A stretch of 64,000 nt of DNA from JAVBWO01 sp036677375 (GTDB lineage Bacteria; Bacillota; Dehalobacteriia; UBA4068; UBA4997), in assembly GCA_036677375.1 (NCBI GenBank), contig JAVBWO010000019.1, forward strand, positions 1-64,000, read 5' to 3'. The notes below the pieces were generated by a model. It was not told where the DNA came from. It was given only the letters and a program-made list of their open reading frames with translations, and made no database searches. Positions 25,138 to 34,386 of this stretch are shown piece by piece. Within the stretch, counting starts at the first letter, position 1. Each line of letters opens with the position of its first letter. A program made the translations under genes and the position numbers.

Positions 25138-25233
25138 TTTAAGAAAGGTTTATCAAGACGGAAACAATTTTTTAGCTGATCAGTAGAAAAACGGGCAAAA
25201 TCTTTTTCATTTTAAGGAAGGGGAACTGGCTGC

Positions 25234-27843
25234 ATGGAGAACTATTTTAACCGTTCTAGAGAAGATGTCTTGGAGTGCTTTAGGGTTGATACCCACGGGT
25301 TAACGGAAGAGCAGGCCTTGGAGAACACCCGGCGTTATGGACCGAATATGCTGGCGGAGGGAAAAAGGAAAGGTCCGGTCCGGGTGTTTTTAGAACAGTT
25401 CAAGGATTTACTGGTAATCATTTTGATTATTGCCGCTATTATCTCTATGATGTCCGGCAATGTGGAAAGTACCATCGTTATTTTTGCCGTCATTACCCTG
25501 AATGCTATCTTAGGTACGGTGCAGCATTTTAAAGCGGAAAAATCCTTGGATAGCTTGAAAGCACTGTCTGCTCCCAGGGCTAAAGTCATGCGCGACGGTG
25601 TAAAACAGGAAATTTGTTCTAAGGACATTGTACCGGGAGATATCTTGCTCTTAGAGGCTGGCGATCTGGTGGCGGCGGACGGCAGGGTTTTAGAAAGCTA
25701 TCTCCTGCAAGTGAACGAAAGCTCTCTCACCGGGGAATCCGAAGCGGTCAATAAACTTTCTGAGGTGATTCCAGCCCAGAAGATGGCGTTGGGCGACCAG
25801 AAGAATATGGTATTCTCCGGTTCCTTAGTCAGTTATGGCCGGGGCATGGCAGTCGTCACTGCTACCGGCATGCAGACAGAGATTGGTAAAATCGCCACCC
25901 TGATGAATCAGACCCAGGAAAAGAAGACGCCTTTGCAAGTGAGCCTAGACAATTTCAGTAAAAAGCTGGCTTTGATCATCCTAATCATCTGCGGTATCGT
26001 TTTTGGCTTGAGTCTTTACCGGGAAATGGCCCTTTTGGATGCGCTTATGTTCGCGGTAGCCTTGGCGGTAGCAGCCATTCCCGAAGCTTTGGCATCTATT
26101 GTTACTATCGTGTTGGCCATTGGGACACAAAAAATGGCCAAGGAAAACGCCATTATCAAAGATTTAAAAGCGGTAGAAAGCCTGGGAGCGGTATCTATTA
26201 TCTGTTCCGATAAAACAGGCACCCTGACCCAGAATAAAATGACCTCGCAGCAGGTCTATGTGGATGGTGAGTTTTTGGATGGCGAGGCGCTGAATCTGGA
26301 TAATATGGCGCATTCTTTCCTGTTCCGCACTGCTATCTTGAATAACGATTCCACCTCCTGTGAAGGCGTAGAGATCGGCGACCCTACGGAAGTTGCCCTG
26401 ATCAATCTGGCGCACCGCATGCAAATCGACGAAACGGCATTGCGTCAGTCCATGGAACGTATCGATGAGTTGGCCTTTGACTCGGAACGGAAGCTTATGA
26501 GCACCGTACACATGGTGAACGAGAAACGCATGATGCTGACCAAAGGCGCTATCGATGTTCTTCTGGACCGCAGTTCCTGGCTGATTACGGCAGATGGTGT
26601 GCGGCCGCTAAACTCTTTTGACAAAGAAGGCGTCTTAGATGCCAATACCAAGCTTTCTCAGGACGGTCTGCGGGTGCTGGCTTTTGCCTGCAAAGAAATG
26701 CCGGGAGACGATCCCATCACTTTTGATGATGAAAACGATTATACCTTTATCGGTTTGATTTCTATGATCGACCCGCCCAGGGAGGAATCGGCCCAGGCAG
26801 TGGCGGACGCTAAGTCGGCCGGGATCAAGCCCATCATGATCACCGGCGATCATAAGATCACCGCCGCCGCTATTGCCAGGCAGATCGGTATCTTAGAAGA
26901 AGGTGATTTGGCCATTGACGGTTTGGAACTGGATAGGTTGTCTGATAAGGAGCTGGATGAAAAACTTGCCAGAATCTCCGTTTATGCCAGGGTGTCGCCG
27001 GAACATAAGATCCGAATCGTCGATGCCTGGCAGAAACAGGGCAATATCGTCTCTATGACGGGGGACGGCGTTAACGATGCTCCCGCTTTGAAAAAAGCGG
27101 ATATCGGCATCGCCATGGGTATTACCGGCACTGAGGTATCGAAAGACGCCGCTTCCATGATTCTAACGGATGATAATTTTGCCACCATTGTGAAGGCGGT
27201 GGCCAACGGCAGGAATGTTTACGCCAATATCAAAAATGCGATTTTGTTCCTGCTCTCCGGGAATACATCCGGTATCTTGGCGGTGCTTTATACCTCCATC
27301 ATGGCGCTGCCTGTGCCCTTTGCTCCGGTGCATCTACTCTTTATCAACCTTCTGACGGACAGCTTGCCCGCCATCGCCATCGGCATGGAAGGCACCCGCA
27401 AGGCTCTCTTAAAGCAGAAGCCCAGAAACCCCAAGGAACCCATTCTGACTCCGGTTTTCTTAAAAAGGATCTTGGTACAAGGCGGCCTCATCGGCATATT
27501 TACCATGATCGCCTATTATATGGGCCTCAATGCCGGCGGCGCCGCATTGGCTTCCACCATGGCCTTTGCCACTTTGACATTGGCGCGGTTGTTCCACGGC
27601 TTTAACTGCCGAGCGCGGGCATCCATTTTCCGTTTGGGACTTTTTTCCAATGTCTACAGCGTTTTGGCTTTTTTGGCCGGGTTCGGTCTTTTAAGTGCCG
27701 TCATGTTCATCGCTCCCTTATCCAAAGTTTTTCAGGTGGCGGCTTTGACCGGCAGCAATATTAGCATGATCTATCTTTTGGCCTTTTGTCCCACGCTGAT
27801 CATTCAAATTTACAAAGTCATTCGGGAGAGTGTCAGCAGATAA
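25234..27843 (+). CDS. P2-type cation-transporting ATPase, probably Mn2+ or Ca2+ exporter
   Basis: An 869-residue P-type ATPase. It has the N-terminal cation ATPase domain (residues 1-70), the actuator motif LTGES (about 164), the M4 ion-site segment AAIPEALASIVTIVLA (about 280), the phosphorylation site CSDKTGTLTQNKM (Asp about 325), and the hinge MTGDGVNDAPALKKADIGIAMG (about 607), with ten membrane helices expected. M4 reads PEALAS where SERCA-type calcium pumps have PEGLPA; this matches the variant group found behind manganese riboswitches. Control by the upstream yybP-ykoY switch makes Mn2+ efflux the most likely job; Ca2+ transport cannot be excluded. Confidence 0.9.
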   Translation: MENYFNRSREDVLECFRVDTHGLTEEQALENTRRYGPNMLAEGKRKGPVRVFLEQFKDLLVIILIIAAIISMMSGNVESTIVIFAVITLNAILGTVQHFKAEKSLDSLKALSAPRAKVMRDGVKQEICSKDIVPGDILLLEAGDLVAADGRVLESYLLQVNESSLTGESEAVNKLSEVIPAQKMALGDQKNMVFSGSLVSYGRGMAVVTATGMQTEIGKIATLMNQTQEKKTPLQVSLDNFSKKLALIILIICGIVFGLSLYREMALLDALMFAVALAVAAIPEALASIVTIVLAIGTQKMAKENAIIKDLKAVESLGAVSIICSDKTGTLTQNKMTSQQVYVDGEFLDGEALNLDNMAHSFLFRTAILNNDSTSCEGVEIGDPTEVALINLAHRMQIDETALRQSMERIDELAFDSERKLMSTVHMVNEKRMMLTKGAIDVLLDRSSWLITADGVRPLNSFDKEGVLDANTKLSQDGLRVLAFACKEMPGDDPITFDDENDYTFIGLISMIDPPREESAQAVADAKSAGIKPIMITGDHKITAAAIARQIGILEEGDLAIDGLELDRLSDKELDEKLARISVYARVSPEHKIRIVDAWQKQGNIVSMTGDGVNDAPALKKADIGIAMGITGTEVSKDAASMILTDDNFATIVKAVANGRNVYANIKNAILFLLSGNTSGILAVLYTSIMALPVPFAPVHLLFINLLTDSLPAIAIGMEGTRKALLKQKPRNPKEPILTPVFLKRILVQGGLIGIFTMIAYYMGLNAGGAALASTMAFATLTLARLFHGFNCRARASIFRLGLFSNVYSVLAFLAGFGLLSAVMFIAPLSKVFQVAALTGSNISMIYLLAFCPTLIIQIYKVIRESVSR

Positions 27844-27904
27844 AACTGTTAAAAGATATAAAGTTATATTATGTTATTTTTTTGAACTTATTTATTATGT
27901 TTTC

Positions 27905-27932
27905 TTGAAAAATTTTTCAAGAGTGGTATGAT
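27905..27932 (+). promoter_or_regulatory. Promoter of ilvE
   Basis: TTGAAA (27905-27910) and TATGAT (27927-27932), 16-bp spacing, about 50 bp before the ilvE start. The -35 is part of the palindrome TTGAAAAATTTTTCAA. Confidence 0.55.
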
Positions 27933-27980
27933 TAAAAGGATAAAGAATAAGTAATCTTAACGAAAAAGGATGTGTTGAAC

Positions 27981-29054
27981 ATGGGAGAAATCAGAATTGA
28001 ACGAACCTCTACGCCGAAGGCAAAGCCTGTGGATGAAAACAACCTACCCTTTGGTTGCACATTTTCCGACCATATGTTTGTAATGAACTATAGTGAGGGG
28101 AAAGGTTGGCATGATGCGCGTATCGTTCCATACGCACCTTTTCAAATAGACCCCGCCGCCATGTGCCTCCATTACGGGCAGACCGTATTTGAGGGAATGA
28201 AGGCTTACCGGGCAGCGGACGGCCGTATTCTTTTATTTCGCCCTGAAGAGAACTACCTGCGCATGAACGTTTCCAATGAACGGCTCTGTATACCGCCTGT
28301 TGATGTGGATTTCTGTGTGGAAGCCACCAAAAAGCTGGTGGAAGTTGAAAAAGAATGGGTGCCCCATGTTCCCAATACCAGCCTTTACCTGCGTCCGTTC
28401 GTCATTGCCACAGAACCGCATCTGGGTGTCAAGGTGGCCGACGAGTATCTCTTCTTTATCCTTTGTTCGCCTTCCGGTCCTTATTATCCCGAAGGCTTGA
28501 ACCCTGTAAAGATCTATGTGGAAACCAATTATGTCCGCGCGGTCAAAGGCGGCACCGGCATGGCTAAGACCGGCGGCAACTATGCCTCCAGCCTGAAGGC
28601 AGGGGAAGAAGCGCATCGGCAGCATTATAGCCAGGTGCTTTGGTTGGACGGCGTAGAGAAAAAATACATTGAAGAAGTCGGCGCCATGAATATCTTTTTT
28701 GTCATCGGTGACGAAGCGGTCACGCCAATGCTTTCCGGCAGTATTTTAAGCGGCATCACCCGTAAGAGCGTGGTCGAGCTTCTGAAAAAGGAAGGCTATC
28801 AGGTATCGGAACGCCGCGTCAGTATTCAGGAGATCGAAGACGCTTATGATAAAGGCCTCTTAAAAGAAGTCTTTGGTACCGGTACCGCCGCCGTTATCAG
28901 CCCTGTAGGCGAATTGAAGGTGGGCGACAAGGTCATGCAGATCAACGATGGCAAAATCGGTCAATTGAGCCAACATTTGTATAATACTTTGACTGCCATC
29001 CAGTGGGGCAAGATCGAAGGGCCTAAGGGATGGAGCATCGAGGTCTGCAAATAA
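27981..29054 (+). CDS. ilvE: Branched-chain amino acid aminotransferase
   Basis: A 357-residue class IV PLP aminotransferase catalysing the last step of Val, Leu and Ile synthesis and the first step of their breakdown. Seen are LHYGQTVFEGMKAYRAADGR, LRPFVIATEP, the PLP-lysine region GMAKTGGNYASS (about 193), QVLWLDGVEKKYIEEVGAMNIFFV, and KEVFGTGTAAVISPV. The length and motifs are those of the longer eukaryote-like BCAT type common in Bacillota. ATG 27981 is chosen because AAAAAGGA is 10 bp upstream. It ends at a strong terminator and is not linked to other ilv genes. Confidence 0.93.
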   Translation: MGEIRIERTSTPKAKPVDENNLPFGCTFSDHMFVMNYSEGKGWHDARIVPYAPFQIDPAAMCLHYGQTVFEGMKAYRAADGRILLFRPEENYLRMNVSNERLCIPPVDVDFCVEATKKLVEVEKEWVPHVPNTSLYLRPFVIATEPHLGVKVADEYLFFILCSPSGPYYPEGLNPVKIYVETNYVRAVKGGTGMAKTGGNYASSLKAGEEAHRQHYSQVLWLDGVEKKYIEEVGAMNIFFVIGDEAVTPMLSGSILSGITRKSVVELLKKEGYQVSERRVSIQEIEDAYDKGLLKEVFGTGTAAVISPVGELKVGDKVMQINDGKIGQLSQHLYNTLTAIQWGKIEGPKGWSIEVCK

Positions 29055-29072
29055 GCATTGATACATTTTCTT

Positions 29073-29116
29073 AAAACAGCAAGGCTTCCGGGTTCTGCCC
29101 GGCAGCCTTGCTGTTT
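29073..29116. terminator. Terminator after ilvE
   Basis: AAAACAGCAAGGCT/AGCCTTGCTGTTTT with an inner GGG/CCC, followed by CTTTATT. Confidence 0.8.
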
Positions 29117-29378
29117 TCTTTATTAGGTTATGTTTATTAGCTTATATTAGGTTGTATTAGGTGGTTTTAGATTGAAAACGGAAGGCTCTCCTGTTAAAAC
29201 TCCTGTAATTTCTGTATTGATTGGATTGCAGGAATGGGATAATTTTAGCGGGAAAAGATCATAAAAAAGCTAAAAAAGATCAAAAGCTTGCTGTCTTTGG
29301 CAAAATCCCGGGATAGTGTCCGGATTTATTTGTAATATGAAACACATTGGTTTATAATAAAAAGTAATCTCAGGGAAA
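29117..29378. other. Gene-free stretch before the DUF512 gene
   Basis: Contains a short run of imperfect TATTAGGTT words (about 29123-29165) and no recognisable RNA. A promoter for the downstream gene is presumed but not identified. Confidence 0.35.
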
Positions 29379-29390
29379 GTGGGCAATGGA

Positions 29391-30755
29391 ATGACAATGC
29401 AGCCTATGGCAGGAAAAATACAACAGGTGGCGCCGGGCAGTCCGGCGGATCTCTGCGGCATCCTGCCGGGGGATGAACTGGTTTCCCTAAACGGTAAGGC
29501 GTTGACCGATGTCATTGATTATCAGTATTACAGTACAGAGCGGCGGTTACAAGTGACCTGGCGGAGCCATGGCAGCCTGGACAAGGAAAAAACGGCTACG
29601 GTTTTAAAAAGCCCCTATGAGGACTTGGGCTTGATTTTCAGCGAGAATCTTTTTGACGGTTTGCGGGAATGCTCCAATCACTGCGTATTTTGCTTTGTCC
29701 ATCAACTGCCCCAGGGTTGCCGTTCCAGCTTGTATTTAAAAGACGATGATTACCGGATGTCTTTCATGTTGGGCAATTATATCACCGGCACTAATTTAGC
29801 TCCGGGAGACTTGGAACGGATCAAGAGCCTACGGTTGAGTCCTCTTTATATTTCCGTTCACGCCACAGACGACGCTTTGCGGCGCAAACTATTGGGCAAT
29901 GCCCATGCCGCACCCGTTTTGCCTTTATTGCGGGAACTAACGGAAGCAGACATTGATATCCATGCCCAGTTGGTGCTGTGTCCCGGTCTCAACGACGGGT
30001 TGGCGCTGGAGCGCAGTCTCACGGATCTTTTGGACCTATGGCCCGGAATCGCATCTGTAGCGCTGGTACCGGTGGGATTGACCCGGTATCAAAATAAGAA
30101 TTTGCATCCTTATGGTAAAGAGGATGCCTCGCAGGTCCTGCGCATTTGTGAACGCTACCAAAAGTTTGCCCAAGAAAAAGGCGGCGGCAATCTCTTTTTT
30201 GCCGCGGATGAGTTTTTCCTTTTGGCAGGAGAGCCCATCCCACCCGATGAATATTATGAAGATTACGCACAGCTGGAAAACGGTGTAGGCTTGGTGCGGC
30301 TCTTATGGGAGGAATGGCGCGAGGAAAGGAAGCGGCTGCCGCAAAAATGGGCAAAACCTCTTAAATTTGCCATTGTCACCGGAGTCGGCGGCCAGGAGGC
30401 GCTGGCGCCTATTGTGACGGAGCTCAATGCCTCAGAAGGTTTGGAAGTGGAATTATTGCCTGTGGTCAACCGTTTTTTTGGGGAAACGGTGACGGTGACG
30501 GGGCTTACCACCGGCAGTTGCATGATGTACGGTTTACGGGATTGGCGGGAGAAACAGGCTGGCAAACCTTTTTTACTTTTGTCCGATATTATGTTAAGAT
30601 ATGGCGAAGATGTTTTTTTGGATGACAGTACCCCCGCGGAGCTGGCTCGGGTGTTGGACGCGGATATCACCTTCAGCGGCAATTCCGCCGCCGGCCTGGC
30701 GGAAGGCATCCTGACCCTGGCTAAGAAGGCCGGTTGCCTGACAACGTTGCTTTGA
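29391..30755 (+). CDS. PDZ - radical SAM - DUF512 protein
   Basis: A protein of about 454 residues of the DUF512 family, conserved next to der in spore-forming anaerobes. The first 70 residues form a PDZ-like domain (KIQQVAPGSPADLCGILPGD, LNGKALTDVIDYQYY). Then follows a radical SAM cluster motif ECSNHCVFCFVHQLP (CxxxCxxC, about residue 93), YISVHATD, and LVLCPGLNDG. The C-terminal DUF512 domain has FAIVTGVGG, VVNRFFGETVTVTGLTTG, and DDSTPAELARVLDADI. Reaction unknown. ATG 29391 or GTG 29379 may start translation; neither has a strong Shine-Dalgarno. It is likely linked to der 110 bp downstream. Confidence 0.9.
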   Translation: MTMQPMAGKIQQVAPGSPADLCGILPGDELVSLNGKALTDVIDYQYYSTERRLQVTWRSHGSLDKEKTATVLKSPYEDLGLIFSENLFDGLRECSNHCVFCFVHQLPQGCRSSLYLKDDDYRMSFMLGNYITGTNLAPGDLERIKSLRLSPLYISVHATDDALRRKLLGNAHAAPVLPLLRELTEADIDIHAQLVLCPGLNDGLALERSLTDLLDLWPGIASVALVPVGLTRYQNKNLHPYGKEDASQVLRICERYQKFAQEKGGGNLFFAADEFFLLAGEPIPPDEYYEDYAQLENGVGLVRLLWEEWREERKRLPQKWAKPLKFAIVTGVGGQEALAPIVTELNASEGLEVELLPVVNRFFGETVTVTGLTTGSCMMYGLRDWREKQAGKPFLLLSDIMLRYGEDVFLDDSTPAELARVLDADITFSGNSAAGLAEGILTLAKKAGCLTTLL

Positions 30756-30880
30756 GATATGAAAAACGTAAAAAATAAAAAACACATCGTTCAAGAATTT
30801 CGGAATATTGACGTAGATGTTTGAAATAAATTTGCATTAGATAAGTCAGATTTGAATGAGAAATGAGAAAGGGAGAAAGT

Positions 30881-32209
30881 ATGAAACCGACTGTTGCCAT
30901 TGTGGGGCGTCCCAATGTGGGCAAATCCACACTATTCAATAGAATTATCGGCGCCAGGGACGCCATTGTGGAGGATATTCCCGGTATTACCCGCGACCGT
31001 CTGTACCGGGATGCCACCTGGTTGAATCATGAATTTGTCATTATTGATACCGGCGGTATCGATTTTACGGAGAAAAACGAATATATCGCCAGCCGGGTGC
31101 GCCGTCAGGCAGAGATTGCCATTGATGAAGCTAATGTTATTGTTTTTGTGGTGGACGGCCAGGGCGGTATCACCCAGGAAGACAACGAAGTGGCGGATAT
31201 CCTGCGCCGTTCCAAAAAACCGGTGGTGTTGGCCGTGAATAAGATCGATAATTTCGCCAAAGCTGATGTGATGTATGAATTTTACGCTTTGGGCTTGGGG
31301 GAGCCGGTCCCGGTTTCCGCTGCCCACGGCATGAATACCGGCGATCTCTTAGACGAGATCGTGGCTTATTTCCCGACGCATGAAGAAGACGACAGCGATC
31401 CGGATACCATTGCCATCGCGGTAATCGGCCGTCCCAATGTGGGAAAATCTTCCCTTGCCAATAAGATTTTAGGTGAGGAGCGCAGCATCGTCAGTGATAT
31501 GGCAGGTACCACCAGGGATGCCATTGATACCACCTTTCTTCGGGACGGCAAGCGGTATACGCTGATCGATACCGCCGGGATGCGCCGCCGGGGCAAGATC
31601 GCCGAGACCACGGAGCGCTACAGTGTGGCCCGGGCCTTGCGGGCCATCGACCGCAGCGATGTGGTATTGATGGTGCTGGACGCGGAGTCAGGCATTACGG
31701 AGCAGGACACCAAAGTCGCAGGCTATGCCCATGAGGCGGGCAAAGGCATCCTCTTGGTCATCAACAAATGGGATGTGTTGAAAAAAGACGACAGCACCAT
31801 GAAGAAATTTGAAAGAAAGATCGAGGAAGATCTTTCCTATATGTCATATGCTTTAAGTATATTTGTTTCGGCGAAAACAGGGCAGCGGGTAGAGAAAATC
31901 CTGCCATTGGTGGATTTTATCGCGGAGCAGGCCAGCCGCCGCCTGGTGGCCAGCCGATTAACCGAGGTCATTGAAGAGGCGCTTATGCTGAATCCGCCTC
32001 CTACCGATAAAGGACGGAAACTGCGGGTCTACTATACTACCCAGGTGGGAGTGAAGCCGCCGAAGTTTGTTTTTTTCGTTAACGATCCCGAATTGATGCA
32101 TTTTTCTTATTTGCGTTATTTGGAAAACAAAATCCGGGAAGCTTTTGGCTTTGCCGGGACGCCCATTTGGCTGAAGGTGCGGGGCAAAAAGGAAAAAGAT
32201 TTGGATTAA
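30881..32209 (+). CDS. der: GTPase Der (EngA), ribosome 50S assembly
   Basis: A 442-residue protein with two tandem GTPase domains. The first has AIVGRPNVGKSTLFNRI (about residue 5) and DTGGID, the second has AVIGRPNVGKSSLANKI (about 180), AGTTRDAID, DTAGMRRRGK and NKWDV, and a KH-like domain closes the protein (RKLRVYYTTQVGVKPPKFVFFVN). Der is essential for 50S subunit maturation. ATG 30881 is chosen because GAAAGGGAGAAAGT precedes it and the protein then begins MKPTVAIVGRPNVG as in the family. Confidence 0.97.
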   Translation: MKPTVAIVGRPNVGKSTLFNRIIGARDAIVEDIPGITRDRLYRDATWLNHEFVIIDTGGIDFTEKNEYIASRVRRQAEIAIDEANVIVFVVDGQGGITQEDNEVADILRRSKKPVVLAVNKIDNFAKADVMYEFYALGLGEPVPVSAAHGMNTGDLLDEIVAYFPTHEEDDSDPDTIAIAVIGRPNVGKSSLANKILGEERSIVSDMAGTTRDAIDTTFLRDGKRYTLIDTAGMRRRGKIAETTERYSVARALRAIDRSDVVLMVLDAESGITEQDTKVAGYAHEAGKGILLVINKWDVLKKDDSTMKKFERKIEEDLSYMSYALSIFVSAKTGQRVEKILPLVDFIAEQASRRLVASRLTEVIEEALMLNPPPTDKGRKLRVYYTTQVGVKPPKFVFFVNDPELMHFSYLRYLENKIREAFGFAGTPIWLKVRGKKEKDLD

Positions 32210-32469
32210 GAAAAAGATTTGGATTCACTGGTTAAGACCGGTTGCCGGTATCATATGTTAGAATCTGGATCTGCATGATTGTGGAAGCACGGGTACTCGA
32301 TTCCTGAGGATACGGCGGCAAGATCTGTAACCATAGGCAAAATTCGTCGGTTCTTGCAAGGGACGGAGTAGACGATTGGTGTATTCGCGGATGGCATAAA
32401 AGCATTTCCGCGGCAGGAAGTTCAACGTATGTATGTGGTTTTGTGGACGATCCAACAGGAGGTGCGGTA

Positions 32470-33102
32470 ATGTTTTGGACATTTGTGTTTATTGTGATAT
32501 TATCTTATCTTTTGGGCTCTATTCCGGCAGCCTATCTGGCCTGCAAATTAAAGCTTGGCAAAGATATCCGCACCATGGGCAGCGGCAATATGGGAACGAC
32601 CAACGCTTTCCGGGTATTGGGCCCCGGGCTGGGGATCGCCGTTTTCGCTGTGGATGTCATGAAAGCCTGGATCGCGGTTTATATCGGTAAAACCATAGGC
32701 GGCGTTCCCGGCGGCATGTTATCGACGATTTTTGTGGTAACCGGTCATATGTGGCCCGTTTGGCTGGATTTTCGGGGCGGCAAAGGCATGGCTTGCGGTT
32801 GTGGTATTCTTTTAGCTTTACTGCCATACCATGCCTTGGTTCTTCTACCGCTTTTTGCAGTAGTTTTGCTTTTGACCGGATATGTCTCCCTGGCCTCGCT
32901 TTCTACCGCTGTGGTGGCACCGTTTCTGGCGATTTTTTTCCATATTCCCTGGCAGTATGAGCTCGTACTTATTGTCATTGTCATCGGTATCATTTATAAG
33001 CACCGAACCAATTGGCATAGGATTCGCGAAGGAGTGGAATACCAGTTTCGTTTTGCTGTTTTTAAAAATAAACCATTAAGCAAAAGAAAGCCGGGAAGAT
33101 AA
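32470..33102 (+). CDS. plsY: Glycerol-3-phosphate acyltransferase PlsY
   Basis: A 210-residue integral membrane enzyme that acylates glycerol-3-phosphate from acyl-phosphate, the first step of phospholipid synthesis. The three PlsY motifs are present: SYLLGSIPAAYLACK, DIRTMGSGNMGTTNAFRVLG, and HMWPVWLDFRGGKGMACGCG, plus the C-terminal YKHRTNWHRIREGVE. Five membrane segments. ATG 32470 follows CAGGAGGTGCGGTA. Its stop codon overlaps the gpsA start by one base, so the two glycerophosphate enzymes are coupled. Confidence 0.95.
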   Translation: MFWTFVFIVILSYLLGSIPAAYLACKLKLGKDIRTMGSGNMGTTNAFRVLGPGLGIAVFAVDVMKAWIAVYIGKTIGGVPGGMLSTIFVVTGHMWPVWLDFRGGKGMACGCGILLALLPYHALVLLPLFAVVLLLTGYVSLASLSTAVVAPFLAIFFHIPWQYELVLIVIVIGIIYKHRTNWHRIREGVEYQFRFAVFKNKPLSKRKPGR

Positions 33103-34154
33103 TGATGTTGAAAAAAGTTGCGGTTCTAGGCGCCGGCAGCTGGGGCATGGCTTTGGCCAAGGTGCTCTGCGACAATGGTAAAAATGTTTGTATCTGGTCC
33201 AATATGGCGCCGCAAGTAGAGGCTTTGCAAAAAACAAGGCAAAACCCGGGTTATCTGCCCGGTTTTCTCCTGCCGGAAAAAATAGAAGTCACCGGCGACC
33301 TTTCCAAAGCGGTAACAGGCGCGGATGCGGTCATTGTAGTGGTTCCTTCCGCCGCGGTACGTGCGGTGGCCCAACAATTAAAGAGCCTTTTGAAGCCGGA
33401 GACGGTGGTAGTAAATGCGGCCAAGGGTTTTGAAAAGGGAACCTTACTGCGCTTGAGTCAGGTGCTGTGCCAGGAACTGCCGGGACAACCTGTAGCGGTG
33501 CTTTCCGGACCAAGCCATGCCGAAGAAGTCTCCAAGGCGATGCCCACCACCATTGTGGCCGCGGCGGAGAATCATGATTTGGCTTTGGTGGTGCAGGATC
33601 TGTTCATCAACCCCTATTTCCGTGTCTATACCAACAGTGATCTGTTGGGAGTGGAAATCTCCGGCGCTATGAAAAATATCATTGCACTAGGCGCAGGTAT
33701 GGCTGACGGCTTGGGTTACGGCGATAATGCCGAGGCTGCTTTGATGACCAGAGGTCTGGCGGAAATCGCCAGATTGGGCATGACCATGGGGGCGGGGCTG
33801 CTTACCTTTGCCGGTTTGGCCGGTATGGGCGATCTCATCGTGACCTGCGGCAGCCGTCACAGCAGAAACCGCCGCGCTGGCGTTTTGATTGGCAAAGGAG
33901 TCAGCTTAGACCAGGCCGTGAAAGAAGTGGGCATGGTAGTGGAAGGGGTAGACGCTACGGAAAGCGGTTACCGACTGGCACAGAAGTATGGTGTGGAGAT
34001 GCCTATTACCGAAACGATTTATAAAGTGCTCTTTGAAGGTTATCCGGTAGAGGAGGCTATGCTGAATCTGATGACCCGGGAAAAACGGCGGGAGGATCTG
34101 GAAGGCGGTCTGGATCATTATATTTCCGATGATATGAGATATTTAAGGTCTTAA
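33102..34154 (+). CDS. gpsA: NAD(P)-dependent glycerol-3-phosphate dehydrogenase
   Basis: A 350-residue dehydrogenase producing sn-glycerol-3-phosphate, the substrate of PlsY. The Rossmann motif VAVLGAGSWGMALAKVL is at the N-terminus. Further blocks: VVVNAAKGFEKGT, VLSGPSHAEEVS, the catalytic-lysine region ISGAMKNIIALGAGMADGLG, and AGMGDLIVTCGSRHSRNRR. ATGATG start overlaps the plsY TAA by one base. A terminator follows at 34257-34302, before spoIVA. Confidence 0.96.
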   Translation: MMLKKVAVLGAGSWGMALAKVLCDNGKNVCIWSNMAPQVEALQKTRQNPGYLPGFLLPEKIEVTGDLSKAVTGADAVIVVVPSAAVRAVAQQLKSLLKPETVVVNAAKGFEKGTLLRLSQVLCQELPGQPVAVLSGPSHAEEVSKAMPTTIVAAAENHDLALVVQDLFINPYFRVYTNSDLLGVEISGAMKNIIALGAGMADGLGYGDNAEAALMTRGLAEIARLGMTMGAGLLTFAGLAGMGDLIVTCGSRHSRNRRAGVLIGKGVSLDQAVKEVGMVVEGVDATESGYRLAQKYGVEMPITETIYKVLFEGYPVEEAMLNLMTREKRREDLEGGLDHYISDDMRYLRS

Positions 34155-34256
34155 TGACGGCCATAACCGCATATGGATAAGAGACGAAAGAATTGTTCTT
34201 TTCCTTTCGGCAAGACAAATTACAAATATTTGGTATAAATAGAAGCGAACAAGCAT

Positions 34257-34302
34257 AAAAAGTATGGAGTAACATCTAAGAATGTTGATCCATACTTTTT
34301 TT
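34257..34302 (+). terminator. Terminator after gpsA
   Basis: AAAAAGTATGGA/TCCATACTTTTT with an AACAT/ATGTT inner stem and a T-run. Confidence 0.75.
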
Positions 34303-34386
34303 AATGTCAGTTGATTAACGCTGACTTAAGGGAAGGGGAGGCAATGCTGCTTCCTGGAAAATTAGCACAGAGGGAGGGAAACTTCG

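Noticed and set aside
29123..29165. TATTAGGTT short repeats before the DUF512 gene
   Set aside because: Three or four imperfect 8-9 bp words in AT-rich DNA; too weak to call a repeat element.
34224..34300. Sigma-E promoter for spoIVA
   Set aside because: A CATACTTT resembles a -10 element, but no -35 at the right distance was found and the stretch forms the gpsA terminator.
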